From assembly GCA_017307785.1 (NCBI GenBank), contig JAFKGI010000002.1, positions 309,501 to 373,500 on the forward strand: DNA of 64,000 bases. Reading direction: 5' to 3'. Every line of letters begins with the position of its first letter. Positions within the stretch are counted from its first letter, which is position 1. The stretch is from Vulcanimicrobiota bacterium (lineage in GTDB: Bacteria; Vulcanimicrobiota; Xenobia; Xenobiales; JADMJV01). The notes under the pieces were generated by a model that worked only from the letters and a program-made list of their open reading frames with translations, searched no databases and was not told the DNA's origin. Made by a program: the position numbers and the translations under genes. Positions 8,506 to 17,072 of this stretch are shown piece after piece.

Positions 8506-9858
8506 ATGTCGGCTGAACTGGAGGCGCTGTTAGAGTCCGAGCAAGTGCTGGGCACTTACGATTCGACCGGCGTCTTTACACTTTCATTGGTCGAGGCACG
8601 GCGGAAGCTGGCGCATTTTCAGTTGGCTTCACTGGAATTTGCTGTTCTCAAGATGATCCAGGCATTAGTGCAAATGCAGCCGCAAGCCATCTGGATGGAG
8701 AGCGACGAGCGGGGCTTTATCCTGAACTGGGCCGAGGCCCAAGAACTGCTGGAGCCCGAGCAACTGGCCCGCGAACTGGAGCAATGGATGCTGGGGCCGG
8801 CGGGAGCTGCCAAGGACATGGCCATCGGCCTGGCGGCTTTTCTGGATCGGGAACCGGCAGAGATCTGGTGGGCCCATTGGGAGAACCAGCAGATCGTGCA
8901 GATGGTCAATCTATTCGGTTCCGATCGACAGACTCAGTTGCCCCCTCCCGTCGGGCTATATCGCCGGATCCATAGTTTGCGAGTGGTGGGCGCGACGCAA
9001 TCACTAGCTCTCGACCGAACCATCATCGCCAACCGCACCCTGTTCTGTCCGGTGCCGATTCTGTGGAACGGCCGTCTGATGTGCGAGCTGTCCTGGAGCC
9101 CTCCCGGATTTTGGCCGGGTCAGCCGCCCTATTGGGCCGATTTCTACTTTAGTCAGGATGGTCCGCCGGCGCGGGGACTGGCCCTAAAGCCGATCGGAAC
9201 CTGCCACGCCCTGGCCCTCTCATCCGAGCTTTCACAACGTCGCTACTTCGCTGAAAAGACACGTGGCTTCTCTTCCTGGAGGCGCTACATTCACGGGCGC
9301 TCGAACTGTCCTCTGCGTTTCAGTGGGCGCCGGCCCAAGGGGACGATTCTCACGGAAACCCTGACTTCCACCCACGATGTAGACCTGGAAACCAGTTTGG
9401 GAGAAAGCATATGGGTGGTCAGCGGCGCGGTATACGCCCCCTCTGCTCTGCTCTGCGTCAAGCATGGCGTCATCCTCAACCCCTGCCGACTACCGCTGCG
9501 TTTGAGCGGGGTGGTGGTGGTGATAGCCACCCCGGACCTGGAAGTGGACCTGAGCCAGTTCACCCCGATGGAAAACTCCGAGTCCTGGACCGGCGTGCTG
9601 CAGGCGATCGACGCGCGAGCCGCTCTGGTGGTCAAGACGCTGGAGGATGATTCCAACTTGATTTTTCGGCAAAGCAACGAAATCATCCCAATGGCCGCGG
9701 GCGTTTCCATTCTCGGTGGCGTAGTCGGCACCGCCGCCTCCTCATTTTTCCCCCTCGGCCTGCTGGCGGGCTCCGCCGCCGCCGCGCTCTATATCAAATA
9801 CGCAGAATACCAGCACGAAGGCCGCCTTCGTCTGCTCCGAGGAATCTTGAAAAAGTAG
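8506..9858 (+). CDS. Uncharacterised protein, paralog of the product of 17047-18249; possible GHKL-type fold
   Basis: 450 residues. It begins with a charged helix and a YDSTGVFTLSLVEAR segment (about 18-32), and has CPVPILWNGR at 181-190. The protein encoded at 17047-18249 has the matching landmarks HSTGRFSLD and CRVPILLNGQ at the same position (181), so the two are homologous. The opening (helix, strand, then 'A-x-x-K-x-x-x-F-Q-L') resembles Hsp90-like/GHKL ATPase proteins of other environmental bacteria, but the Asn and Gly boxes are not evident. That link is an inference. Unlike its paralog it ends with a membrane hairpin-like stretch (about 400-432). No clear ribosome site precedes the ATG. 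It lies just before the second pseudopilin operon. Confidence 0.65.
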   Translation: MSAELEALLESEQVLGTYDSTGVFTLSLVEARRKLAHFQLASLEFAVLKMIQALVQMQPQAIWMESDERGFILNWAEAQELLEPEQLARELEQWMLGPAGAAKDMAIGLAAFLDREPAEIWWAHWENQQIVQMVNLFGSDRQTQLPPPVGLYRRIHSLRVVGATQSLALDRTIIANRTLFCPVPILWNGRLMCELSWSPPGFWPGQPPYWADFYFSQDGPPARGLALKPIGTCHALALSSELSQRRYFAEKTRGFSSWRRYIHGRSNCPLRFSGRRPKGTILTETLTSTHDVDLETSLGESIWVVSGAVYAPSALLCVKHGVILNPCRLPLRLSGVVVVIATPDLEVDLSQFTPMENSESWTGVLQAIDARAALVVKTLEDDSNLIFRQSNEIIPMAAGVSILGGVVGTAASSFFPLGLLAGSAAAALYIKYAEYQHEGRLRLLRGILKK

Positions 9859-9894
9859 AGGGAATAGGCTTTCGCGGGGGAATTTCTTTGCCCC

Positions 9895-10617
9895 ATGGGG
9901 CGGGCGCGTGCATTCACACTGATAGAAATTATGATCTGCATCGCATTGCTTTCGATCTTTTTCAGCATTGCGATCCACCGAGCCGATACGAGCGGATGGC
10001 TCAGCAAGGAATCCGATTACCGATACGCCTTGCGCAATGCTCGGCTGCAATTGGAAGATTTACGCGCCGCTGATTTTGACTCGCTGCCGCCTCAGCAAGT
10101 TAAAGTCGGTCGGGACGGCTGGGTGCAACTGGCTCACGGCCAACTGGTTCCCCGCAGCCTGCGCTGCCGGTCCAAGATCAGAAACCTCGACGAGACCCGA
10201 GGACGAGTCCAACTGGATACGCCGGCCGGGTCCGTGGTGGTGGTGGACTACGCCTTCTTTGCCGGCGACCACGGGGAGGCGCATACGATTCCCAGCAGCC
10301 CACCCTATCGCGTGACCCTGCGCAACTCTCCCGTCCTGAGGGTGGAGAAAGCGACCGTCTACAGCGGAAGTCATGGGCGTAGCGCCACTTATCGGCAGGT
10401 CGGCGAGCAACTGGAATTCGCGCCGGAACTCGCCGGGCAGGTCGTTTCCGTGGATTACTCGGGAAGCCGGGTGCGCAACCAGGTTTCCGGCCTGTTCCTG
10501 GACGGCCGCCTGCGCGCCTCGCAGCAACCAACCGATACGAAATTGCTCTATGTCCAGGAGACTTACGGGCAGCAAGGCATCGCCAAACTGCAGTTGAGCC
10601 TGGTGAAGCCGCGATGA
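9895..10617 (+). CDS. Pseudopilin with large C-terminal domain
   Basis: 240 residues starting MGRARA|FTLIEIMICIALL, a prepilin leader with Ala at -1, Phe +1 and Glu +5. The helix is followed by a long beta-rich domain (about 60-240). It has repeated VDY motifs (VVVDYAFFAGD and VVSVDYSGS) that suggest two similar halves. The length exceeds ordinary GspH/GspI proteins and recalls minor pilins of the GspJ class or a tip adhesin. It is the first gene of a fully overlapping operon (9895-17072); its stop overlaps the next start by 4 nt (ATGA). Which surface it recognises is unknown. Confidence 0.8.
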   Translation: MGRARAFTLIEIMICIALLSIFFSIAIHRADTSGWLSKESDYRYALRNARLQLEDLRAADFDSLPPQQVKVGRDGWVQLAHGQLVPRSLRCRSKIRNLDETRGRVQLDTPAGSVVVVDYAFFAGDHGEAHTIPSSPPYRVTLRNSPVLRVEKATVYSGSHGRSATYRQVGEQLEFAPELAGQVVSVDYSGSRVRNQVSGLFLDGRLRASQQPTDTKLLYVQETYGQQGIAKLQLSLVKPR

Positions 10618-11057
10618 CCCCGAGGCGCGCCTTCACCCTGGTCGAGATCATCGTGGTTCTGTGCCTGATGGGAATCCTGATCGTTCCGGTCGGGACCGTC
10701 ATGGAGGTGGGCTACCGCCACTTTACGACCCTGAGCCGTCAGGCCGACGCCAAAACCGAGTGCCAGCACGCTTCCGAGCTTATCTTCGGCTGGCTGGCTC
10801 AGCACCCGAAATACCGGATTGACACAGACAACCACGGAATAGACGGCGGAGCGGGAGCACGTCTGCGCTGGCAAGACCAGAAGCTCAGGCTGGAGGGCAA
10901 ATCGCTGCTGGACTGGCCTGTGCGAGATTTCTCCGTGACTCCGCGGCCTGGTGGTGGAATCACGCTCAATCTGGAAGCTGAGGTCCTGCTGGATTCACGC
11001 CGGCCCCTCATGCGGATGCACGAGATCTACGATTACCCTCGGGTGGGACCGTGGTAG
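10614..11057 (+). CDS. Minor pseudopilin
   Basis: 147 residues beginning MTPRRA|FTLVEIIVVLCLMGILIVP, with Phe +1 and Glu +5 of the prepilin consensus. The rest is a compact soluble domain rich in charged residues. The size fits GspH/GspJ-like minor pilins. The ATG lies in an ATGA overlap with the gene before, and its stop overlaps the following start by 7 nt, indicating translational coupling. Ala at -1 instead of Gly also occurs in the preceding pilin, so the processing peptidase of this host presumably tolerates it. Confidence 0.8.
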   Translation: MTPRRAFTLVEIIVVLCLMGILIVPVGTVMEVGYRHFTTLSRQADAKTECQHASELIFGWLAQHPKYRIDTDNHGIDGGAGARLRWQDQKLRLEGKSLLDWPVRDFSVTPRPGGGITLNLEAEVLLDSRRPLMRMHEIYDYPRVGPW

Positions 11058-11383
11058 GCGGGCGGCGCGGCGTGAGCCTGGTGGGAACCATGTGGACTCT
11101 GATCCTCCTGGGCACCTTGCTGAGCGCCACGCTTGCGGGTATCTCCATGCTGCGCTCCCGGCTGCAACACCACAAAGAGCTCCAACAGGCCTCGGCCATG
11201 GCGATCTCCGGTCAGGACTACGCCCGAGCCCTGCTAAGCAAGCATCAGTGGCCGGAGGCCCCGCTTCTCCGCTCCCCCGACTTCCCCGGCGGCGGTCGCT
11301 TCGAGGTGGAAATCCGTGACGGAAAGATCCGTAGCACCGGCTTCTGCGGCAAAGCCCGGCAAGCGTTGGAAGGCCCCCTTTGA
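11051..11383 (+). CDS. Degenerate prepilin-like protein lacking Glu5
   Basis: 110 residues starting (GTG at 11051) MVGGRRG|VSLVGTMWTLILLGTLLS. The layout is that of a prepilin, but Val replaces Phe at +1 and Gly replaces the conserved Glu at +5. GspK-type and PilX-type tip pilins also lack Glu5, so this may be the small tip partner of the operon. The remaining ~75 residues form a short soluble domain with one Cys. Its stop overlaps the TTG start of the next gene (TTGA). Confidence is moderate because it is short and divergent, but operon position strongly supports it. Confidence 0.7.
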   Translation: MVGGRRGVSLVGTMWTLILLGTLLSATLAGISMLRSRLQHHKELQQASAMAISGQDYARALLSKHQWPEAPLLRSPDFPGGGRFEVEIRDGKIRSTGFCGKARQALEGPL

Positions 11384-12672
11384 GCATCGGCGCTCAATAT
11401 CGCGAACCGCTCCGACTGCCTCGGCCGCTGCGCTCTCTGGGCTTTCGAGTAGCGGGCTGGTGCTTGTTGGGCCAGATGTTGCTGCTCGGGGTCACGGTGC
11501 TAGGACGAAGCACGGAAGGACTGGAGGCCCTGGTCTACTACCTGCCTCCCTTCGCGGGGCTGCTGAACTTATTGATGTGGCTCGGCTTATTCGCTGCTTT
11601 TTTCTACAACTGGATTCGGGGTCGAAACGAAGCCCAAGACCAGCAATTGTTGATGGCCCAACTGTGCGACGCGCTCGCCATGGGCATCCCCTTGCCCGAA
11701 GCCTTGGAGGCCCTGGCGCGACACCAGGCCACCACCTGGCGCTCCCGCTGGTCGAACGCCTGCCGCGCAGTCCACGCTCTGGCCAGCGAATGCCGACGGG
11801 GGGACGGGCTGGGACGCGCCATGCAACGCATGGACTACTTCCCCGCCCACTGGGGCGCCTTGCTGGAAGTCGCCGAAGCCAGGGGGGCTTTGTTGGAGGT
11901 CCTGGAGACTCTGCAACTGGAGAAATCCGGCCGGGCCTGGTTTACCACCTGGTTTTGGGTCCGTTTGTTCTCGCTCTGGCTGCTGGCGCTGCCCATGGCA
12001 TTCTTTCTCTGCACCTATATCTTGCCCACCTTCGTGGCTCTTTTCGAGGGAATGAATCTGCGATTGCCGATGGCCACTCAAAGTCTGATTCAAACGGTGC
12101 AGTGGCTGCGCTCGCCGCTGGGGTCCGCGATACGCGCCGTGGTCACTCTGGGCCTGTTGGGTGCTTTTATCCTTTCTCACTTCAACGCCCGAATCGCTCG
12201 AATGGTCAGAGATTCCCTATCCTATTTGCCTCCCTTCCGGTTTGTTCTGCCGCTTCAGGATCAGGCCTCGATCGCCGCCGTGCTGGCGGCAAGCCTTCGC
12301 CTCGGATTCGATCAGGAGCAAGCTTTGGAGTTGGCGGCGCTGAGCGCCGCCACACCGGCTTTCCGGCGTGCTCTCAAGCCAGGCGCGGGCAGCATCCCAA
12401 AGGCTCTGGAGGCTCATCCGCGTCTCTTTGGAGCGCCCCTGCGCTGGTTGGCCCGCCAGGGTGACCGGCACGGAAATCTGGAACAAGCCCTGGCTTCGGC
12501 CGCCGACTATCTGGCGGAGCGCGCCGACGAGACCAAACTGCGTTGCAGTATCTGGCTGGACTGGGCCATCACCGTCTTGTTCGGCATGGTGGTGACCTCT
12601 CTGGTGCTGGGACTTTATTTGCCCATTCTCCAGGTGACCATGAACTTGCTAGAAACCACGGTGATGCCGTGA
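11380..12672 (+). CDS. GspF-family platform protein, first of three in tandem
   Basis: 430 residues, longer than a usual GspF (~400) because of an N-terminal two-helix membrane region (about 20-100). A GspF domain follows (about 100-190, with the EVAEARGALLEVLE signature), then membrane helices (about 195-225 and 250-275). A second, more divergent GspF domain lies at about 300-400 and ends in a hydrophobic helix. It uses a TTG start inside a TTGA overlap; no ATG is suitably placed. It should anchor the ATPase encoded downstream. Why three such proteins are encoded in a row is unclear (see findings). Confidence 0.82.
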   Translation: MSIGAQYREPLRLPRPLRSLGFRVAGWCLLGQMLLLGVTVLGRSTEGLEALVYYLPPFAGLLNLLMWLGLFAAFFYNWIRGRNEAQDQQLLMAQLCDALAMGIPLPEALEALARHQATTWRSRWSNACRAVHALASECRRGDGLGRAMQRMDYFPAHWGALLEVAEARGALLEVLETLQLEKSGRAWFTTWFWVRLFSLWLLALPMAFFLCTYILPTFVALFEGMNLRLPMATQSLIQTVQWLRSPLGSAIRAVVTLGLLGAFILSHFNARIARMVRDSLSYLPPFRFVLPLQDQASIAAVLAASLRLGFDQEQALELAALSAATPAFRRALKPGAGSIPKALEAHPRLFGAPLRWLARQGDRHGNLEQALASAADYLAERADETKLRCSIWLDWAITVLFGMVVTSLVLGLYLPILQVTMNLLETTVMP

Positions 12673-13673
12673 CCTGGTTGCAAAAATCCGCCCACTTCAC
12701 CCGAGACCTGCACCTGCTACTGCAGGCTGGCGCAAGCGTGCCGGAAGCGCTAACGCGCATCCACAGCCGGGCCGACGGGCGCTGGGCCGAGTCTCTCCGG
12801 CAGGCTCGTGACGCGGCAGCCAGCGGCGATTCCCTGACTCAGGCTCTGCGCCGAGGAAATGGGTTCCCCCCCTTGCTCGTATCCGGCTTGGAGTCTGCCG
12901 AAGATGACCTTTCGTCTCTACTAAGGCTTTCGGAATTGCTCGAGAGGTCCGAGCTTCGCCGGAGCCAGACGGCTACTGTGCTGGCCTATCCGCTGTTGCT
13001 CCTGACGGCCGGGACGCTTCTGGTCTTCTTGATCTCGAGCACCCTGGGCCAGTCGATACCGAACCTCCTGAGCGGCATGAAGCTCCCCCTGCTCAGCCGA
13101 ATCGTGCTGGAAGTGCTCGCCTTCTTTGCCAACCCCCTGGTGCTGCTCGGACTCTTGACCTCAGCCGGCCTGATGGGCTGGGTGCTGTGGGGCCCCAGCC
13201 CCAGGGCTGCTCGTCTACGCATGAAGCTCCCGCTAATCGGCTCCTGGCTGTGGCGCAGCGAAGCGGCCAACTGGCTGGATTGGATCGACCATCATCTCGG
13301 TCACGGCCGGCCGCTGCCGGAGGCCCTACGACGAGGAGCCCTGGCCTGTCAGGACCCGGCCTTTCGCCTACGGGCCGAGGCGGCTGCTGGGGCCGTGGAA
13401 CGTGGTGCGGACCTGACCAAGGCCCTGACCGAGCAAAAGCTCCTTTCCGAACTGGCCTTGTGGTTGGTCAGCCAGGCGCAGGCTCAGGAATTTCCGCTCG
13501 GGCGCCTGGCCTGCGCCGCGCGATTGCTGGAACGCGAACTGCAGGCGGACGCCGAAGGGGGACTGGCCTGCCTGGAGATTTGCGGGCTGCTGGCAGTAGT
13601 AGCGCTGGTCTTCCCGCTGCTCCTCAGTATTTTCTTGCCTCTCTTCCAAACCATTGAGGCGATCGGCGAATGA
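12669..13673 (+). CDS. GspF-family platform protein, second of three in tandem
   Basis: 334 residues from the GTG at 12669, which overlaps the previous stop (GTGA). The frame is open further upstream, but that part reads out of frame inside the preceding gene. The first domain (about 5-105) carries LESAEDDLSSLLRLSE, matching the GspF ESA/G-x signature. Hydrophobic segments lie at about 105-130, 145-170 and 300-328. The second domain is divergent. Sequence and size differ enough from its neighbours that this is an old duplication. It overlaps the next start by 4 nt. Confidence 0.8.
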   Translation: MTWLQKSAHFTRDLHLLLQAGASVPEALTRIHSRADGRWAESLRQARDAAASGDSLTQALRRGNGFPPLLVSGLESAEDDLSSLLRLSELLERSELRRSQTATVLAYPLLLLTAGTLLVFLISSTLGQSIPNLLSGMKLPLLSRIVLEVLAFFANPLVLLGLLTSAGLMGWVLWGPSPRAARLRMKLPLIGSWLWRSEAANWLDWIDHHLGHGRPLPEALRRGALACQDPAFRLRAEAAAGAVERGADLTKALTEQKLLSELALWLVSQAQAQEFPLGRLACAARLLERELQADAEGGLACLEICGLLAVVALVFPLLLSIFLPLFQTIEAIGE

Positions 13674-14635
13674 ACCAGCCCCGACGACGCGAGATGCTCA
13701 GGGCTCTGCGCCAACTCGTCCTGTTGGTGCGGCTGGGGTATCCTCTGGCGGAGGGACTGCAGCAGATGGCCCCCGACGCTTCCCCCTGGCTCAGCCGATT
13801 GGGCGAGGACATCGAGCGAGGCGATACGCTGGAGCAGGCCATGGGTCGTCAGCCTCGATTGTTTTCGGCCTATTTCCGAAGTCTTATCGAGGCGGCCGCC
13901 AGCCATCCTCAGCCCGACCGGGTCCTGGAGGAACTGAGCCACTGGCTGGAACGCTCGGAAGCGGTCGAGCGCAGAGTCCAGACCGTACTGACCTATCCAG
14001 CTCTCATCTTGACGATGTTGCTGGCCTGCCTGGCTCTGGGATTCGGGTTGATTACGCCGATGCTCTTTCCACTGTTGCATGCCAACGAGCCAGCCGCGGC
14101 CCCGCCGGCGGTTTTCGGCTACTTGTTCTTGCTACCGTTAGTGCTGCTGGCAGGGATGCTGTTCTCCTTGTTTCTGGGGCAACCGGCCCGACCCTTACTC
14201 TGGCTCTTCCCCGAGATTCGCAACCTCCATGGCCTGGCCAGTCAGGCCGTCTGGGCCCGGGCTTTCGGTTCTTTACTGGGAGCCGGCCTGACGCCTATCG
14301 AAGCTCTGGAGAAGTCCCTGCCGATCGTCAAGAGCATTCCTCTACGCCGGCAAATGACGGAAGCGGTAGCCAAGGCGCAAAGGGGCGCCAGTCTGGACGC
14401 CGCTCTGGAGCCCTGCGGCCTGGAACCCTCCCTGACCTGGTGCCTGGAAGGCGAAGGAGTCGCCAGCCGCGTCCTGGACGGAGCCGACGCCATCGAACGG
14501 GAACTCGGATCCCGCGCGGATTTACAACTGCGGCTGATGGCGCCGCGCGCACTGATCTTGATCGGCATTCTCTGCGGCCTGGCCCTGGCGGCTTTCTGGT
14601 CGCCTTTCTACTCGGCCACCACCGCTATCCAATGA
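13670..14635 (+). CDS. GspF-family platform protein, third of three in tandem
   Basis: 321 residues starting in an ATGA overlap. It has the GspF pattern: a cytoplasmic helical domain (about 5-105, with FRSLIEAAASHPQPDRVLEELS), then two membrane helices (about 108-135 and 145-168). A second cytoplasmic domain holds WCLEGEGVASRVLD (about 262-275) and a final membrane helix closes the protein (about 295-318). The GES-like turns of classical GspF are degenerate in both copies. Together with the two preceding genes it suggests either a heteromeric platform or specialisation of individual copies. Confidence 0.8.
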   Translation: MNQPRRREMLRALRQLVLLVRLGYPLAEGLQQMAPDASPWLSRLGEDIERGDTLEQAMGRQPRLFSAYFRSLIEAAASHPQPDRVLEELSHWLERSEAVERRVQTVLTYPALILTMLLACLALGFGLITPMLFPLLHANEPAAAPPAVFGYLFLLPLVLLAGMLFSLFLGQPARPLLWLFPEIRNLHGLASQAVWARAFGSLLGAGLTPIEALEKSLPIVKSIPLRRQMTEAVAKAQRGASLDAALEPCGLEPSLTWCLEGEGVASRVLDGADAIERELGSRADLQLRLMAPRALILIGILCGLALAAFWSPFYSATTAIQ

Positions 14636-15789
14636 GTCTTCCCCCGGACCTGGCAGGCCTGCTCAGCCCGCCCCAGGACTTTGATGCGAGACCCGTCGTC
14701 GAATGGCTGATCCGCATGGCCGCTGACGCGGGCGCCAGCGATCTGCATCTGCGACCGAGTGAGGGAATGGTTGAAGTGCTGACCCGGGTCGACGGGGTCC
14801 TGGCGGAGCAACTGCAATTGCCCGGCGAAATTTACGAGCGCTTGCTGGTGGGGCTGAAAAATATGGCCCGGGTGCAATCCTTTCGCAAAAGCACTCCCCA
14901 AGATGGGCGCCTGAGCGTGGACGGTTGCGAGGTGCGATTGTCTACCGGCCCCAGCCACTTTGGCGAAAAGGCAATTCTACGCCTGGTGCGACCCGGCCAA
15001 CAACTGCCCGCACTGGACGAACTCGGGCTGGAACAATCTCAATTGCGGCGCTGGCAGACCATTCTGCGCCAGCCGCAAGGCCTGGTGCTGGCGACGGGGC
15101 CAGCCGGCAGCGGTAAAACGACCACCCTCTACGCCTCGCTGCGCTGGCTCTGGGAGGGACAGGCACGCTGGCTGGGGCCCCGACAGGGCGCGCGACTCAA
15201 CGTGGTCACGCTGGAGGACCCGGTCGAGGTGGTCTTGCCCGAATTTACGCAAACGCCTCTGCAACCCGCCGCGGGAATGACTTTTGCCACCGGTCTGCGC
15301 TCGTTGTTGCGCCAGGACCCGGACGTGATCCTGGTGGGCGAGATCCGCGATCCGGAAACCGCCTCGGCCTCGGTGCAAAGCAGCCTGAGCGGCCATCTCG
15401 TCCTGTCCACCGTACACGCCCGAGACAGCGTGGGCGTGGTGCCGCGCCTGCTCGAACTGGGCGTGGAGCCCTACTTGCTGTCGGCCGCACTGGGAGGCGT
15501 GATCTATCAGCGGTTGGTGCGTCGACTATGCAGCTGCCACAACCAGGGACGCGCCGTCGGCTGCCCGCATTGCCACGCCAGTGGATACCGTGGAAGGCTG
15601 GCCCTGGCGGAGGTACTGAGCGTGAACGAGAATCTGCGCCAGGGGATCCTCGACCGCTTACCGTTGGCACGCCTGCGACAACTGGGGCAAGACACCGGCA
15701 TGGTACCGTTGGTGGAGGCGGCCCGGTCGCTGGTGAAAGAGAATCAGACCTCAGTGGACGAAGTGCAGCGATGCGTGGGCAGCTATTGA
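14632..15789 (+). CDS. GspE/PilB-type secretion ATPase lacking the N1 domain
   Basis: 385 residues. Walker A is GPAGSGKTT (156-164), Walker B region DVILVGEIRDPETA (231-244) with the Asp-box acid, and a His box LSTVHA (258-263). The C-terminal zinc motif is Cys300, Cys302, Cys311 and Cys314, as in PilB/GspE. The protein starts directly at the N2/PAS-like subdomain (ASDLHLRPSE at about 35). It therefore lacks the ~150-residue N1 domain by which canonical GspE docks to GspL and PilB binds c-di-GMP or FimX. Start ATG at 14632 (ATGA overlap); the longer open frame upstream is only the antisense-like shadow of the GspF gene. It should power the pseudopili of this operon. Confidence 0.92.
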   Translation: MSLPPDLAGLLSPPQDFDARPVVEWLIRMAADAGASDLHLRPSEGMVEVLTRVDGVLAEQLQLPGEIYERLLVGLKNMARVQSFRKSTPQDGRLSVDGCEVRLSTGPSHFGEKAILRLVRPGQQLPALDELGLEQSQLRRWQTILRQPQGLVLATGPAGSGKTTTLYASLRWLWEGQARWLGPRQGARLNVVTLEDPVEVVLPEFTQTPLQPAAGMTFATGLRSLLRQDPDVILVGEIRDPETASASVQSSLSGHLVLSTVHARDSVGVVPRLLELGVEPYLLSAALGGVIYQRLVRRLCSCHNQGRAVGCPHCHASGYRGRLALAEVLSVNENLRQGILDRLPLARLRQLGQDTGMVPLVEAARSLVKENQTSVDEVQRCVGSY

Positions 15790-17072
15790 TGAATATCCAG
15801 GAGTGGCTGGAAGAACTGATCCCCGAGGCCTACCGGCGCTATCAGCCGGTGCTGCAAAAGGCCCTGGTGCATTTCGTGCAGGCCCTGAGCGCCGAACGAC
15901 GCCAGCAGATCTTGCTCCACCAAATGTCGGCCCAAAGCAGCGCCGAGCGCTTGACTTGCTTGATGCGCGACTGCCCCACGCTGCACAAGTTGGGGCAGTT
16001 GTTGGCGCGCGATCCGCGGCTCCAGGCCGATTTCCGTGAGAGGCTGCGGGAACTTGAGTCCTGCCTGCCGCTGGCGCGGGCCGAGGACTATGACTGGCCG
16101 CTGGAACTGCGTCCGCAGGAAGCGCTGGCCGAGGGCTCGGTGGCCAGCGTCTTTGCCTGCCTGTGGGGCGAGACCGAGGTGGTGTGCAAGCAGCTCAAGC
16201 CGGGAGTGGCCGAAAAGCTGCGCGAGGAATTCGCCATCTGGGAAGACCTGGGCGGCCAACTGGGCGACTGGTGCCGAGCCGATGGGCTCCCCGTCTTTGA
16301 CTACCGCACCCTTCTGGCCAGCCTGGTTCGGCTTTTGGAAGACGAGCTGCATCCCAGCCGAGAACAACGCCAGCTCCTATTAGCGGCCCAGCGCTTTCAA
16401 GACATGCCCCAGGTGCAGGTTCCCCAGGTCTATCCGCAGCTGCGCGGGTTGGTCATGGAGCGCCTCTATGGCACCCCGCTGCTCGACCACGAACTGGCCG
16501 GCGAACTCTTTCCCCTGGCGGTGCGTGTGCTGCTCACCGACCCATTTTTCACTCCTGAGGAAGACGGCGTCTTCCATCTGGACCCGCATCCCGGCAACAT
16601 GTGGGTCAATCGCGAAGGCCGTCTGGCGCTGCTGGACTGGGGAAGCGTGCTGGTCCTTTCCAAGGAACGTCGCGCCCTCCTGACCCACGCGCTGCTCTCG
16701 GCCTGGCGCGGGGACCAAAAGGACTGGGAATTCTACGCCACCCAGTTAACGGGTGCCCCGGTGGGCATCTGTCCGCGCGGCGGCAGTCTGTCGGGCCTGC
16801 TGAATCCCGATTGCTGGGGCGATCAATTCCCCCTCGACCTGATCTTGCTGCGCAAGATCCTTTTTCATCTGGAAGGCATCGAAGCTCAACTGGGCGAGTC
16901 GCAGCTGATGTGGCATGTCTTTACCCAGGCCGGTCTACGGTTTCTGGCCGAACTGCCGATGCGCCTGGCCGCTCCCCTCAACTGGAGCGGCTTCTCCACT
17001 CACCTGTCCAATCTGGACATCGTGCGCCACACCGTCCTGCACTGGCTCAAGCCGTCTGATTCGCCGGACTGA
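15789..17072 (+). CDS. ABC1/ADCK/UbiB-type atypical kinase
   Basis: 427 residues with the ABC1 hallmarks: a KLGQ motif (67-70), an Ala-rich nucleotide loop EALAEGSVASVF (111-122) and a VCKQLKPG lysine strand (132-139). HLDPHPGNMW with a following LLDWGS provides the catalytic Asp/Asn and DFG-like Asp. Known members act in quinone biosynthesis or lipid homeostasis and have ATPase or phosphotransfer activity. The ATG at 15789 shares one base with the GspE stop (TGATG), so the gene belongs to the secretion operon, a setting I would not expect from the family. There is no C-terminal membrane anchor. Its last 26 nt overlap the convergent gene. Confidence 0.85.
   Translation: MNIQEWLEELIPEAYRRYQPVLQKALVHFVQALSAERRQQILLHQMSAQSSAERLTCLMRDCPTLHKLGQLLARDPRLQADFRERLRELESCLPLARAEDYDWPLELRPQEALAEGSVASVFACLWGETEVVCKQLKPGVAEKLREEFAIWEDLGGQLGDWCRADGLPVFDYRTLLASLVRLLEDELHPSREQRQLLLAAQRFQDMPQVQVPQVYPQLRGLVMERLYGTPLLDHELAGELFPLAVRVLLTDPFFTPEEDGVFHLDPHPGNMWVNREGRLALLDWGSVLVLSKERRALLTHALLSAWRGDQKDWEFYATQLTGAPVGICPRGGSLSGLLNPDCWGDQFPLDLILLRKILFHLEGIEAQLGESQLMWHVFTQAGLRFLAELPMRLAAPLNWSGFSTHLSNLDIVRHTVLHWLKPSDSPD

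Noticed and set aside
13654..14631. Upstream half of a 711-codon plus-strand frame that contains GspE
   Set aside because: That half lies out of frame over the third GspF gene. GspE starts at the ATG 14632 in an ATGA overlap, and the upstream translation is Arg/Pro-rich without domains.
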